Assembly (NCBI GenBank): GCA_013115125.1
Contig: JABANN010000161.1
Span: forward strand, 1 to 58,841
Length of the DNA stretch: 58,841 nucleotides
Direction of reading: 5' to 3'
Source: Perkinsus olseni
Taxonomy: Eukaryota > Perkinsozoa > Perkinsida
Below the pieces are notes generated by a model. It was not told where the DNA came from and ran no database searches. It saw only the letters and a program-made list of their open reading frames with translations. Position 1 is the stretch's first letter; every line of letters begins with the position of its first letter. A program made the translations under genes and the position numbers. This document shows, in pieces, positions 35,001-46,412 of the stretch.

Positions 35001-35297
35001 TCTATTCATGAGCTCACCAACGACCAAAAGACCTCTTATTCTCGGGCCACGCTTCCCTGACCCACTGCTTTCGAGGTCCGCACATCGCGGCAGGGGAACA
35101 GCTGAAGTCAGGACGAGAGCGGAAGCAGAGGAGCTCAGCGTCCCCAACCGGAACGAAAGGACGTATGGTAGAGGGCAATCGTTATCGTCAGGTTGGGGCA
35201 GTGGTGATTCCGAGGGGGTTCAACTAACCGAAGCTGGAACTAGTTTATTAACCAAAGAATCAGTCTTGAACCGGCTCGGACAAAGGGCACTATCAAA

Positions 35298-35385
35298 AAT
35301 GCAAGCTGCGGGAATCGAACGCGGAGTCTCCGCGTATCGAGTTTACAAGTTACGGTGCTCCACCACGGAGATATCACAACCCGAT
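35298..35385 (-). other. tRNA-like sequence, incomplete
   Basis: The minus strand has a D-arm-like GTGGTGGAGCACC, an anticodon-arm-like AACTTGTAAACTCG, a perfect hairpin CGCGGAGACTCCGCG and a B-box-like GTTCGATTCCCGC, followed 8 nt later by TTTTT. The acceptor halves do not pair. An overlapping plus-strand frame (35,008-35,394) is open, but I give it low weight. Confidence 0.45.
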
Positions 35386-35544
35386 GTGAAGTGAGTTTAG
35401 ACGAACGGTTACGCGCTCAACGACCAGAGGTCTTCGGGGATAAATCGACATTCGTGATGCGCTTCGCTCCGCCCAGAAATTACCGCGCGCCACGAAATTA
35501 ACACATCACATCATCACTTGTTGCTTGGTGGCAGTTTTGCTGAA

Positions 35545-36388
35545 ATGCCAAAGTATTTCTGCGAGTATTGTGATATCTTCCTGGCTCACAGCAGCTTCTT
35601 CGGGAGGAAGCAGCACTCAACGGGTCGGAAGCATATTCAAAATAAAATTGAGTAAGTCGCTGGAGGTCTTCCTTCGACCTTTTTTGTATCTTCCTAGCTC
35701 GACCTGAAGATATTCTTCAGTTACTACACCGAGCAGATGAAGGAAAAGGGTGTCGGTGTCCCCAATTATGATGATCAGCCCGAAGCTAAAGGTAATAACG
35801 CTTTCACGTTCTAGAATCGTTCCTAATAATCTGGAGAGGAATCTTTCGCTCCCGACCTTTTTTGTATAGGTCGCGCATGTAGCCAGTTAAGATACGAGGT
35901 TTCATACTTCCTTTAATCATCATCCTCCTTCTCCTTTCAGCCCTCGGACCAGTAACCTACCCCTCGGCCGTCGCCCCCGTGGGCGGCTCTCACCCCTACG
36001 CCCCTCCCTTCGCTGGCAAGGGCTTCGGAAAGGGCAAGGGCATGCTCTTCGGGAAGGGCTTCGGTAATATCTCCACTTCCAATACCACACTTTCCGTATC
36101 AAACCACGCTAGCAACTGTTGCTAAGCAACACCTTTCTGACTTCGAGATCGCGTCTCCGCTTAGACTACGTTATTCTGAGTGCACCAGTGTGGGGCTAGC
36201 CTCCTTACTCACAACCCACTGTACGAGGCTGAGAATAGCCATCCTTACACCATTGCTTGTAGTTGCGCTCGAATTTTTATGCTACTTTCACACGACCAAC
36301 CTCTATGCCTTCAGGATTCCCTATGATGGGTAAGGGCTTCCCGATGCCTCCTCCCCCCGGACCCTTCGGCAATCGCCCCCTCGGCTGA
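35545..36388 (+). CDS. U1 small nuclear ribonucleoprotein C (U1-C)
   Basis: U1-C stabilises pairing between U1 snRNA and the 5' splice site in the nucleus. ATG at 35545 opens [20 protein letters not shown], followed by [10 protein letters not shown], the C2H2-type U1-C zinc finger with its Cys-x2-Cys and His ligands. Four exons: 35545-35651, 35721-35791 ([20 protein letters not shown]), 35941-36063 (Gly/Lys/Pro-rich) and 36315-36388 ([20 protein letters not shown]), TGA at 36386-36388. Junctions are canonical (GTAAGT donor, CTTCAG, TTTCAG and CTTCAG acceptors) and all phases agree. The product is about 124 residues, normal for the family, with the usual Pro/Gly-rich tail. Introns 1 and 2 share CGACCTTTTTTGTAT. 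Confidence 0.96.
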
Positions 36389-36494
36389 GCACTCAACGTA
36401 GAACCTCGAGGCCAAGTTAAGACGTTGCATCGGTACTGCCCTTTCTGTTGTGTTGAAGTTATGGTATTAATTTCGGCAGTTTTCACGGCCGTCA

Positions 36495-36788
36495 ATGGTC
36501 GCGTCGGGAGGAGCGTATGGCACTTCGGCAGCTCTCAATCGGTTAGTCCGGAAGGTGGATGAGTTGGAAGTAACAGCGGAGCGGTGGCGGAGACAGCGGG
36601 AGGCGGAAGAGGACATCGCAAAGGAACTAGCTACTCTCAATACTGTAATACAGGGAGCTCGGAAAGGACGCGAATGGCGATACATGGCGGAGCGAAGGCT
36701 CTTTATTCAGTGGGAAATCATGATGAGGGTGGTGCCTGAGCTGCTTCGGGGAAGGGCAGAGTTTATTGCGGGATTTAGCGTCTCATGA
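36495..36788 (+). CDS. unidentified helical protein or first exon of the following gene
   Basis: ATG at 36495 opens MVASGGAYGTSAALNRLVRK, then a long amphipathic helix (DELEVTAERWRRQREAEEDI, AKELATLNTVIQGARKGREW), ending RAEFIAGFSVS with TGA at 36786-36788, 97 residues if unspliced. Composition suggests a coiled coil. It may be the 5' exon of the long plus-strand gene downstream, but no donor clearly connects them. Confidence 0.5.
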   Translation: MVASGGAYGTSAALNRLVRKVDELEVTAERWRRQREAEEDIAKELATLNTVIQGARKGREWRYMAERRLFIQWEIMMRVVPELLRGRAEFIAGFSVS

Positions 36789-36974
36789 ACTTGTCAAACC
36801 TTGGGCAAGTTAGTTGAAAGTCGCTCTCGGCAGTCTGAATGAGTGAGGCGCGGATGTAGTCTGAAAGTTCGGGTGGTCTCGTAAGAGGTCCGTCGTGGAC
36901 TGGGTCGTGCTGTTGCGACCACTTCGAGGGAGGGAATATCTTTCTCGTTCAGAATCTTCGCTGTGCGCGATATT

Positions 36975-39900
36975 CAGATGCCATCCAGCAGTTTTCATAT
37001 GGGAAGGGCCTGGGGGGTGGGTCGACGGCCTGGCGGCTGTTTTGGAGACTTGGACGAGCAATCCGACGGTGAGGAGTCGGACGATGATCTCGCCACCACC
37101 GATTCTGAGGATTACGAGGCATCTGAGTAGGTTATGCGATCGTGCCTTCTTACCTGGGAGAGAAAGTGCAACGAGGTTTTATGGGGGAAAATGTCATCAT
37201 CCAAAATTCTATCCCGTTGCACAAACGTCGCCGTGACCGGTTGTTCACGAGCAGTAGGTGAAGGGGGAGCAGCGCTGGGGCAGTGACGCTTTGCTCCCCT
37301 TCAAAAACCCAACGTCCACTTTCTATGTTGATGAGTCATTCCCGTCCGTAATGAGGAACCGTTAATAAATACGTTTTTTGTGCCCCGGAGGACCTGAATC
37401 ATCTTGTTGTTAATGAATGTGACAAGCATCTTGCATCCCGTTATTGACGGCTTATCTTCGATTGGAGATCGCAGCACCTCCAGACTGCTTCCCAGGTCCT
37501 CGGAGTTCGACACCAGCGGAAGTTCTTGCGAGGCTGAGGACGATCGACCATCGGGAATTCCTTGGTACGTATCAACTCCTCGGTCCAACCGTCGGAGCTC
37601 GAAGACCTACTTTGACTTATTCGGTCTGGACGAAGATGATAACACCATCGCCACGGCAGAACGGATAAGAAAGGTAGTGGCACCGGGAGTTCGGGCGGCG
37701 ATCTCGTTAACGTAGCACACCTGAATTTCGTGGCGCGCGGCGTTTGTAGACCGGGCATGGGGATCTCCTTCACCATATACCATGGCTTGCAGGCATCTTT
37801 GGGTACCGTCAATGGAGCTCCGGCCGTTGCAGCACCCACGGTGTCCGGCCCATCACATTCGGCCTTGCTTGATGATGATGATGAGGTGAATAGATGGTAC
37901 TCACCGGAGTATTCTCTGGAGGCTGAAGGTAGTACTAAGGGGGTTGCTTCCACTTCTATCGCTTCCGGGGCCCTGGATTGATGGAATCATTTAGTATCTT
38001 TTATTCTTCGCGGTGAGCTCGTGTGTGAGTTAGCCGGAAGGTTTCTAGGCACGCGCTCCTCAATCTGCATCTAGTCACTTCGTGTCACCATTGGCATACC
38101 TACCGTCACCCCGATACCCGCTCCTCAGGTGGTGCCTGGTACAGGGACTCCAGCGTTCTCAGCAGACTAAGGCTCAATATTGAAGGATGGAGGGAGTGGG
38201 ACTTAAAGGTACGAGTGTCTGAGGTTTACTATTCTTCATAGAAATCACAACGTATCAATACAAAATAGTAATTCCCAATTTTGGTATTTGGCAAGATCGG
38301 TTCAGACTTCGGAGCACGACGATTACGAGATTTCTGTTGGTTTAGGTGCAGCTGCAGCGGCTGCAGGCAATAGCTCAGGCTGGTACTGAGAAACGCACTA
38401 TCATGGCGAAGCGGAGGGAGGAGGAAGAGGAGCAGAGTCTGCTGGCCGAGGAGAAGCGACTGAGGATGATCGAGGAGAAGAAGAAAGTCGAGGCAGAGAA
38501 GAGGATGGTGGTGGACGATAAGTAGTATTCCGTGGACGCCTGTTTCTGGGGAGGGTCGTGGGATGCTACTGGGTAAGGGTACTAGCGGTGGTATCGCCGT
38601 CTTGTTTTGTCCCTAAATTTTCAATGAGAATTTTCGAGGGTGCGTTGCTCACTAAGTCAGTGAGTCAGTCGAGAGTTGCTTTGAAGATTGTAGTGATGGC
38701 TCGTTACAATCGAAAACAGGAGGGTTCTGTGGAAGGGTTACCGATCCTCCTGTCTCCTCGCAGTTGGTCAGAAATCTGGCAGAGCGCACTCGAAAGATTC
38801 CGGAAACGATCGTTCCTTCAGGACAGCGGCCGAAGCAACTCCACAGTCCCCTAAGAAGCTAGCAGCTCCAGCTCCCCAGCCGCCGAGTACTCCAGATTTC
38901 GCGCGCCCCGAAATTAAGGAGAAGCCGATAGCAGTGCCAGTGCAGCCACCAGCAGTGGAAGAGGCGACTGGGGAGACCTTGCAGACTGCTGGGTTGAAGG
39001 CCTTGACGAGTTTCACTGACGTATGGGGGCGCAAGGCTGAGCTGTCGAAAAAATACCGACCTGCCTGGAAGGAGATCTGTACGACAACATCGCCTCTTTC
39101 ACCGCTCAAGGACGTCCGTTTTCATCAGGTATTGCCGCCCAGCAAGTGTCGTCCACTCGAAAGAGCATCACCCATACCGCAGCAAAGGCGACGCGAGTGC
39201 TTAGCCGTAACAAGGATAATGAGGAGGCTGTCAGGTTCCTGGCATGCGTAAGTGATGGGATAGGGATCTTCGGGCGTGCGCTTATTACGTCATCTGTGGA
39301 CGAAATTCTTTCGTTCTGCCGCCGTACGTAGTTTAAGGTCTCAGTAGCTCTTAACAGTTACAATTCTTAAGACATCTGAAGCATTTTCATCTGACTTTGA
39401 GACTTTTCCTTTCGAGTCTTCACATGTTCATGCGTGTCGTTAACATTGAAAGTGCTGAATTCTGGCAACTGGCGCATCTCAGGCTTCCGCGGAGAAGTTG
39501 ATTTCGTGTTCGATCAACAACAGTTTGGACTTCGTCTGGACGACCGCCTACCACATTCGCCTGGTCGCGGAGAATCTTCAGTCCGAGCCTGCACATGTCA
39601 GAGACCTGTACCTTCACGCCCTGGTTGGGTGCCTCAATTTCAAGTAGGCGGGCCTGTGGCGAGGTCGTTACATATTTTGGAGTGTTGTCAGGTGCCCTTG
39701 GATCTCCTGGATTGATGTGGGTAAGGCTACTAAGGCGGCCGTGAAACACGTTGACAGCACGGACTGGTTCAAGGAGCAGGAGGTGGGCGAGGGGCCAGGG
39801 TCTTTCTATTAGACTATGTCTATGCGCCACTCTCGGGCTGCGTCTCTTGTAACCCGTTGCGGCGTGGACCAGGAGGTTGACGGAGGATGAGTTCCTCAAT

Positions 39901-40453
39901 TTTCTATGCACTTTGACGTAGATCAACCTCCTCTATCCTCTGAGCCAGCGGCTCCCATCCGATGATCCTCGCTTCTCCTCAGACTTTCGTTTGCCTCTGG
40001 CTCGCCCTCCTGCTGGTGTTCCAAGACATAACCTGCCTGTGGCAGTGGTTGGCTGCCTTAGTCACGGATGCTCATCGACAAGGTGAGACACGACTCCCTT
40101 CGAGACTTCATCGCCCTCCGCCTGCAGACCCGGCCCTGCCGATGCTGGTCCACTGTTACCTTCGAGTATGTCGTTACGATCTGGTGAAAAGATGGTTGGG
40201 CCCGAATCAGGGCGGCAAACTGGAGCGTCTCTTCGCTGGCCCAATCCGAGCTCGGATACGAGAAGTATGCCGTGAGGCCTCGACTGCCATGGCCAGTGAA
40301 TTTTTACAGATCCGCTCCCTCAACCGATCGTCGGCGGTGGTGGAGCACTACGGTCTTCTTTGCGAGACTGAATTGGACGACCCCAATATTGGGCCACCCG
40401 AGGGCGTGGAGGTCCAGGCTGATGAGGAGTCGGAGTTGAACTCAAACGTGTGA
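36975..40453 (+). CDS. long multi-exon gene region: acidic, coiled-coil and helical protein(s)
   Basis: Successive plus-strand blocks look coding: DLDEQSDGEESDDDLATTDS (about 37,050); VNVAHLNFVARGVCRPGMGI and SALLDDDDE (about 37,700-37,885); the coiled coil MAKRREEEEEQSLLAEEKRL (about 38,400); PPSTPDFARPEIKEKPIAVP (about 38,880); LYDNIASFTAQGRPFSSGIA and KATRVLSRNKDNEEAVRFLA (39,070-39,245); LISCSINNSLDFVWTTAYHI and HVRDLYLHALVGCLNFK (39,500-39,645); AAVKHVDSTDWFKEQE; and RARIREVCREASTAMASEFL, ending ELNSNV with TGA at 40451-40453. One intron (GTTTCACTG...CTGGAAG, about 62 nt) is well supported by frame. An acidic N-terminus, coiled coil and helical C-terminal domain would suit an mRNA-export or trafficking factor such as Gle1, but similarity is too weak to name it. 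It may be two genes. Confidence 0.5.
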
Positions 40454-40816
40454 CAATATTCTCTGCATAAAATCGGCAGGATGCGTTGACTTCTCGAAAG
40501 CTGGGGACTGGCAAGCTGCGGTCTTTGTTCCACTGTGAAGGCTAGTTCTTTTTCATTCGTCGTTTTGGGAGGCTTGTACTGGTCTTTGACTTGCCTCGGT
40601 TGTAGTGACGCGATTTCGGTAAAGTTGGGTAGTAGATGCGAGATTGATAACAATTATACTGCTAGCCTTCTAAAGTACTCACGCATCTTGCGCGTGCGTA
40701 CTTACAAGTACGCACACGCGTTGCAAGTGGTCCTTAGACAGCCTTGGGACTCAACGACTCAGACACCACTCCCTGCCCACCTCGAGTCCATCCTCGCTAG
40801 TGTGCTCCATTCCACG

Positions 40817-41425
40817 ATGGCTTCTACTGTGTCCGCCCCTCCCACAGCCGCCACCACGGCCGCATCGTCGTCTGGACCCTCCTTCCTCCCCCTGGCCCTC
40901 GTCGACAAGTGCGTTGGCAGTCGTATCTGGGTTATCATGAGAGGAGATCGGGAACTGGTGAGAAGCCCTGCCGTTGCATTGGTGGCTGCAATGCTCCAAC
41001 AGGTTGGGACTCTGCGCGGTTTCGATGACTACGTTAACATGGTCCTGGACGATGTGACTGAATAGTAAGTGCCAATGGCTAGCAACAGTCTGCACAACGA
41101 ATTCTGGCAACAACGATTTCTTCTTTGACGAGAAATATCGATATTTGTCTACTGTCCGTGCGAGTGTGAGATTCTTATCTAATCTCAGTAGAGTAAAAAG
41201 GGTGCCCTCAGGGCGCAGCGAATTCTTAGCAACCATTCGTTACTGATGGATGGTTATTGTTATGATCAGTACCATGCTCCCCGACGGAGGCAAGCGTGTC
41301 GACAAGATCGAGTCCATCCTCCTGAACGGCAGTTCAGTTGCCTTGGTAACAACATCATTCTGTTGACCACTCCCCGCCAGACTCGTCCTCTTCAGCTCGT
41401 TCCCGGTGGCAGCCCCGAGGCCTAG
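40817..41425 (+). CDS. LSM5: U6 snRNA-associated Sm-like protein LSM5
   Basis: LSM5 is a ring subunit of the LSM2-8 (U6 snRNA) and LSM1-7 (mRNA decay) complexes. ATG at 40817 opens a short Ala/Thr/Ser-rich leader, then [47 protein letters not shown] and LVPGGSPEA, matching the Sm1 and Sm2 motifs. Four exons: 40817-40957, 41003-41064, 41270-41345 and 41396-41425 (TAG at 41423-41425). All three introns are GT-AG and phase-consistent (45, 205 and 50 nt). About 102 residues, normal apart from a slightly long N-terminus. No defect seen. Confidence 0.96.
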
Positions 41426-41639
41426 GTGTTGTTTGGCTTCCTCAGCTGTTTCGATTGGGCCTTCGGCGGAGTATTGCGTTGAGAAAAGGCGAGGGAAATA
41501 TTTCTCCATGGCACCTTCCTCCTATTGACGGGTAACTCCACATCTCTCCAATAGCTTGCTCAATCTTTCGGTAGTTCCCTGGATTAAAATTAACGTGTAA
41601 ACCGCTGTTTCTGGCAGCCAGCATATTGGTCAGCAATAC

Positions 41640-42140
41640 TCAGCAACACAGGAGAGTACTGTTGGTATTAGAAACCGTCTAGGGTGCAGTCCAATAACGA
41701 TGGGCCACTATCAATAATAATATCATCCATAAACAACGGAGGTATACTGTACCGGAGCCAACCCACACTATAAAGGATTCTGATGCTGCATTAGAGATGA
41801 CCATCCACAGGGATATCATCAACCAGAATAATACTCGTGCGCTGCAGAGGGACCTGAAGGGAGGAACAACAATCGCCAGTATCATTAATAGGGAAGTTTA
41901 TGGTATTACAATATATAGTCTATTAATAACAGATCTATTATAATGTACGTTATGTGTGAGACGCACGGTATGCACCGGTACGAGTCCTTAGGAACAGATT
42001 GCGCAACGAAACCCAAAACAGCACGTCCAACGATATGCATAGTACCAACACTAACAACACGTTGACATGTTTTGATACCCACACCCACAAGCAGCCCCCC
42101 TACGATCATAAACATTATTAGTAAATTGTTATAACGACAG
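41640..42140. other. AT-rich island between LSM5 and the SMPD4-like gene
   Basis: Noticeably richer in A/T than its surroundings, with runs such as TATATAGTCTATTAATAACA. A plus-strand frame around 41,740-41,940 reads DAALEMTIHRDIINQNNTRA and LQRDLKGGTTIASIINREVY, and a minus-strand frame is hydrophobic (MFMIVGGLLVGVGIKTCQRV); neither is recognised. Could be an inserted sequence, a decayed gene or a promoter/terminator region. Confidence 0.4.
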
Positions 42141-42189
42141 ACGAGGCCCACCTCGTCCACTCCACGTAGGGCTCCGTCTGTCCGCTACT

Positions 42190-45100
42190 TGTAACAACAG
42201 GATCTAGTCGAAGCACGCGGCCAATACTCCGCGCCAGATTCTTGCAGGGATCCATGAGGAATCCAAACTCGATGCTGGCCACCGGCCGACTCCACCGAGA
42301 GCCTCGGTACCTGTCCAGTGCATGCCCAGGAGCGACGCTCAGAAATCCCTCCTGACCTCAACGGACGGTTGTACGAGGCATCGCCGCGCTTCGACGGAGG
42401 TATGGCAGGTGGCTCGGGAGCTGCTTCCTCTCGACCAGGGGGTGGCGAATCTTCGAAAGCTTCCATTCGAGATGACTTAACGAAGAGCGGCGATCATTCC
42501 CTTACAAATTCGATTCGGTGGCGTTGTAGTCTGCAAGGTCGGTAGCGGCTGAGGTCCGCTGGATTCCCCATGGAAGAATGCGTGTTCCACCACACATCGA
42601 AGGCGCCCCAATTTCGATCCCTGATTGAATGGGCCTATGTTCAGCTATCGGCGCCCTCCTACCTGAGGTGGCCCTCGAGCTCTCTGGCTGGCCCGGCCTG
42701 CCGTATCCGGAGGTCGACTCTGGCCGGTGACGAGAATGGTCCGTCCCCAGAAGGAAGATACCTGCGAGAAGGAATCTTGAAGCTCTGCCGTCTGCCAAGG
42801 CCAACCTTCATAGCATCCGCGATTCTTTTGATATCATGCTTGAAGTCAGACAAGAAGGAGGCACTCCGTAGTAGTGCACGATACACCGGGTTAACCTACA
42901 GGTGATCGTCACAGGCTGCCGATGGCCCCGAGCTGCTACATCCTCGACGAAAGTCTTGGCAAGGGTGGAGGGCGTGGTGAATACCGCATTTCCGCCGCCT
43001 TGTGGGGGAAGGGAATTGATCGCGATCTCCGACATTAGCCGGTCGTTCACAACGCACTCGAACAGGACGACCAGCATGTGCACCTGCACGGGCAACTTAG
43101 GAGAGCACTCGAGGCAGTTCCAGGTAGCTTACGAAACTGTAAATTTCCGAGGAGTTAAAGAATTTCCGGTCGTCTTCGCCCTCCATCAGCATATCCTCGC
43201 ACGTGCCACTGACGGCTGGATGCGTGAACACCACTTCCATGAGGGGATAGTACCTGGGAAGGGGAGGCCGACCTGAGCCAGGGGAACACAACCAGCAGCC
43301 GCTTTACAGTGGTAACGCTTCCATGTTCACGGGATTGCGCAGTAGCCGCTGCATCGCTGTGACGTAGTACGGCCATACATCGGCGTCTGCGACGGAGGGG
43401 CTGCCCAGCCAGGAGCCTTGATAAGGACGATGATGAGCTGAGGGGGTCCTTGGACGCTTACCGGCTCCCCAGGGCTGCAGCAGCATTATCCAGATCTTGA
43501 TGAGGTAGACGGCGGTCTCGCTGCTCACTGACGAGGAGGCCGCCGATTTGTCCTTGCAAAGTTTCCTGTTCAAAAAAAGGAAAACGTTGGGCGGAGCGAA
43601 GCAGGGAGATGCTCACAAGTGGAGTAACTCTACGATGGAGGGTAGGAGGACTTGACACTCCGGCGGGAAGGAGGGGGGCAGTGGCGACCGGCTGCCGTCC
43701 CGGTCACCGGAAAGCAGCGTCCACTGAGATGGGAAGAGTGAAGACACAGTGCAGTAGGGGACATTGAAGCCGACTGGGTGCAAAGAGACAGAAAAGAGCG
43801 AAGCATTCAAAGGTCGCTGTGGACATATAACCCGAGGCGAAGACAATGGAAGATGGGAAACCGCAGACACGATACGGGGTGGCGCTTCAACGATCAACTT
43901 GAAACACTCACGAGCGAATGCCGGGGACAAGCCGATAGCCGATGGTATTATCTCTCTCACAGATTGCTTCGCTACTATTCCTATAGCCACACGATCGCCC
44001 AGGAGGACTGACCTAGCCTTGGCTAGGGGGGAGTATCTTACCTCCTGATCGGACATTCCACCGAAGGCTGTTGAGCCTCGAGCCTCCTCGGCATCAATGG
44101 CGGTGATGGAGGCTGACAAGAAACAAGACGCCATCAGCATGCTCGACGGCGAGGCAGCCAGTACACCGATTTTACGTTGCGCAGTCGGAGATTCAAGAAA
44201 CTTAGACGAAAGTAGAGCTCCTACTGTCAATCCTGGCTCCGGGCAGCAGCGAGTGGATGGCAGGCCGATAAGAAAGAAGCTGTCACATGAGATCGAAGAG
44301 TCGAGAAAACCTCTTGTACGCGAGCGACTCCCGAACCCATCTCATTGTAAACTCTCTGCCCCTATTCTGCATGGCATTTTGATAAGGAAGACGCCATGAC
44401 GACAGGCTTACCTCTCAATGAGTCCAAGGCCAAGACACGGATACACACCGTCCGCAGTGAGCGTAGCAAGGGCACGTCTAGCTTCATTTGGGCCACACCA
44501 ACAGGGCCACTCAACTGCGGGGATATCCAGAACGGAGTAACCAAGTGGACCAGCAGGAGGCCCTGAACTCGGACTACAGTCGGCACTCCCCTACTCCCTT
44601 ACCATGCGCCGCCTGTGCTGTTTTTCTCCAGGACTTGTGCTGTCAGACTCCCCTGAGGTCATAGGGGTTTGGTCAAAATACCTATACAGACCACGTCTGG
44701 TCACCTCCGACTTCCGGCATCTCCCTCAGCGACGTGCACGGACGCAAGCTCACCTGGCCAGATACAAGTCCAAGAGCCTATCGTAGGCGTCCGAAAAGGC
44801 CTCTCCTGTATCCGAAGGGCAGCGTCTCTGAGAGGACAAGGCCAGGGCGTGAAGCTGGCGTAGTGTGACCAACCTTAGACGAGCCGATGCCCAACTCGTG
44901 TGAGGACCAGAAGTCCTTACGACCGCTGTAGGAGTGCTGACTGCGCCTGACGAAGAGATAGTGGTGGTGCGAGCAGGGACGGACCCCTACCCGGCAGCGA
45001 CGTCCATGGCCGATATTGGACCGGAGATCATCAGATAGACGAAGCAGAAGAGGAAGTACTCCTGAGAAAGTCTGAGTAACTGTGAGTACAACTTCTCACA

Positions 45101-46400
45101 CTGTTGGAGCCAATTGAAGGAAAGGAACAATCGTGAGGCCTCCGAGAGGCGGCCACTGGCCATGCCTGTGGGTTGTGTCGACCTACCTCAGCAGTGAGTT
45201 GGATGGAGCGAGAGTCGGACTGATAGCGGTCGGGTAGCGAGAGGAACTCACAGAGTGCCTGAATGAAGGCTGTGAGGCGTTGTGGTAGTGAAAGTAGCAT
45301 AAAATGATAACGGCAGTGGATACACGGGCGAGAGGCCAAGGACATCGTGCCGTGTTTCCGTAGTAGGTGGCTAGGAGGGTCTGGCCAACCAGCTTAGCAC
45401 TCTACGCATGGACGCTGTCGTCGCCAATGGCTGCGTCATCACCTCGCTAAGCGAGGCTCGCTTGAATGCTGGGCAAATTTATTATCACAGCACCAGCAGG
45501 AGAATAGACGACACAAGTATTGCTTCTGTGTAACAAAGCCACCAGCCTGGAGACCCACGCAAAGTCGCAGCGAAGCGCGAACTCACGTCACGAGGCTTGG
45601 CCCTCCGACCGGCTGACCCCCCTCCGAGGGCGTAAAACGATCGCTGACTGGTGGCATGGGCGGCGTCAAACTGCTCCCCTGTCTGTATCAGTAGCTCCCT
45701 TTGTGTGGCCGTTGGCAGCACTGAGATCGGCAACAAGTACCTGCCGGAAACTGTGGACCGGGCGGAGGCTAGACGGGCCCCCACCTCAAATTTCCGCCGT
45801 ACACGACCCGACCGGAAGGGCCCGGGACGCCACTCTGAGCTGCTACTAACTCCAGCAGTGGCCCCTTGGGGTCGAACACGCCCAGAATAATAGAGTCCAC
45901 CGTGCCTGGGATGAGGAGGGCGTGAAGAGGGGCGCCGAGCGAGGACCTACTTGACTCAGCCCTCAGCCATCTCGAAAGGCAGAGCATTATCTGGGGCAGA
46001 TAGGCCAGCAGCTCCGAGTTCAGTTTGCTAGTGCCTGACCGAGAACCACTCGGTGTGCCTTCTCATTGTTGTTAAGGCCCTTGCCTGCCCGGCCTAGTGC
46101 CGTCTCCTGTCTGCAGTAGGCTTCTAACTTCCTCGCGCTCTCGGCCGGGCTATCGAAACCATTGACTATCTGAAGCACGACAGCCTAGTAGCTTCTAGTA
46201 GCAGCAGCGGTACCTCCTCGAGGGACTTCGCGTCTGTTGTGTACTGTTGTTGACGAGAGCCGGGCAGGAAGCCCCGGTGAAGCAGGTTCGAGGCCTCCGC
46301 CCCCAGCCCGGTGGCGCCGAACGACCGATGGTGAGAGTCCGTTGAAGAGCCGGGGAACATCACTACCACTCTTGAACGTGAAAGGGGGTGAACTCAAAAC
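42190..46400 (-). CDS. sphingomyelin phosphodiesterase 4 (SMPD4)-like protein, many exons
   Basis: Minus-strand exons, in order: SNLLHRGFLPGSRQQQYTTD and EVPLLLLEATRLSC; IVNGFDSPAESARKLEAYCR; ELLAYLPQIMLCLSRWLR; TVDSIILGVFDPKGPLLELV; RLTAFIQALCEFLSLPDRYQ; MKLDVPLLRSLRTVCIRVLA; TAVYLIKIWIMLLQPWGAG; SVADADVWPYYVTAMQRLLR; MEVVFTHPAVSGTCEDMLME; FLSDFKHDIKRIADAMKVGL. The phrase FDPKGPLLELV matches, from memory, FLDPGGPMMKLV of SMPD4, and IWIMLLQPWGAG matches its MWLSYLQPWRYAP, in the right order and spacing. SMPD4 is an ER/nuclear-envelope protein with reported neutral sphingomyelinase activity. The identification is by remembered similarity; splice sites and both ends are approximate. Confidence 0.5.
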
Positions 46401-46412
46401 ATTCAGAAAAAA

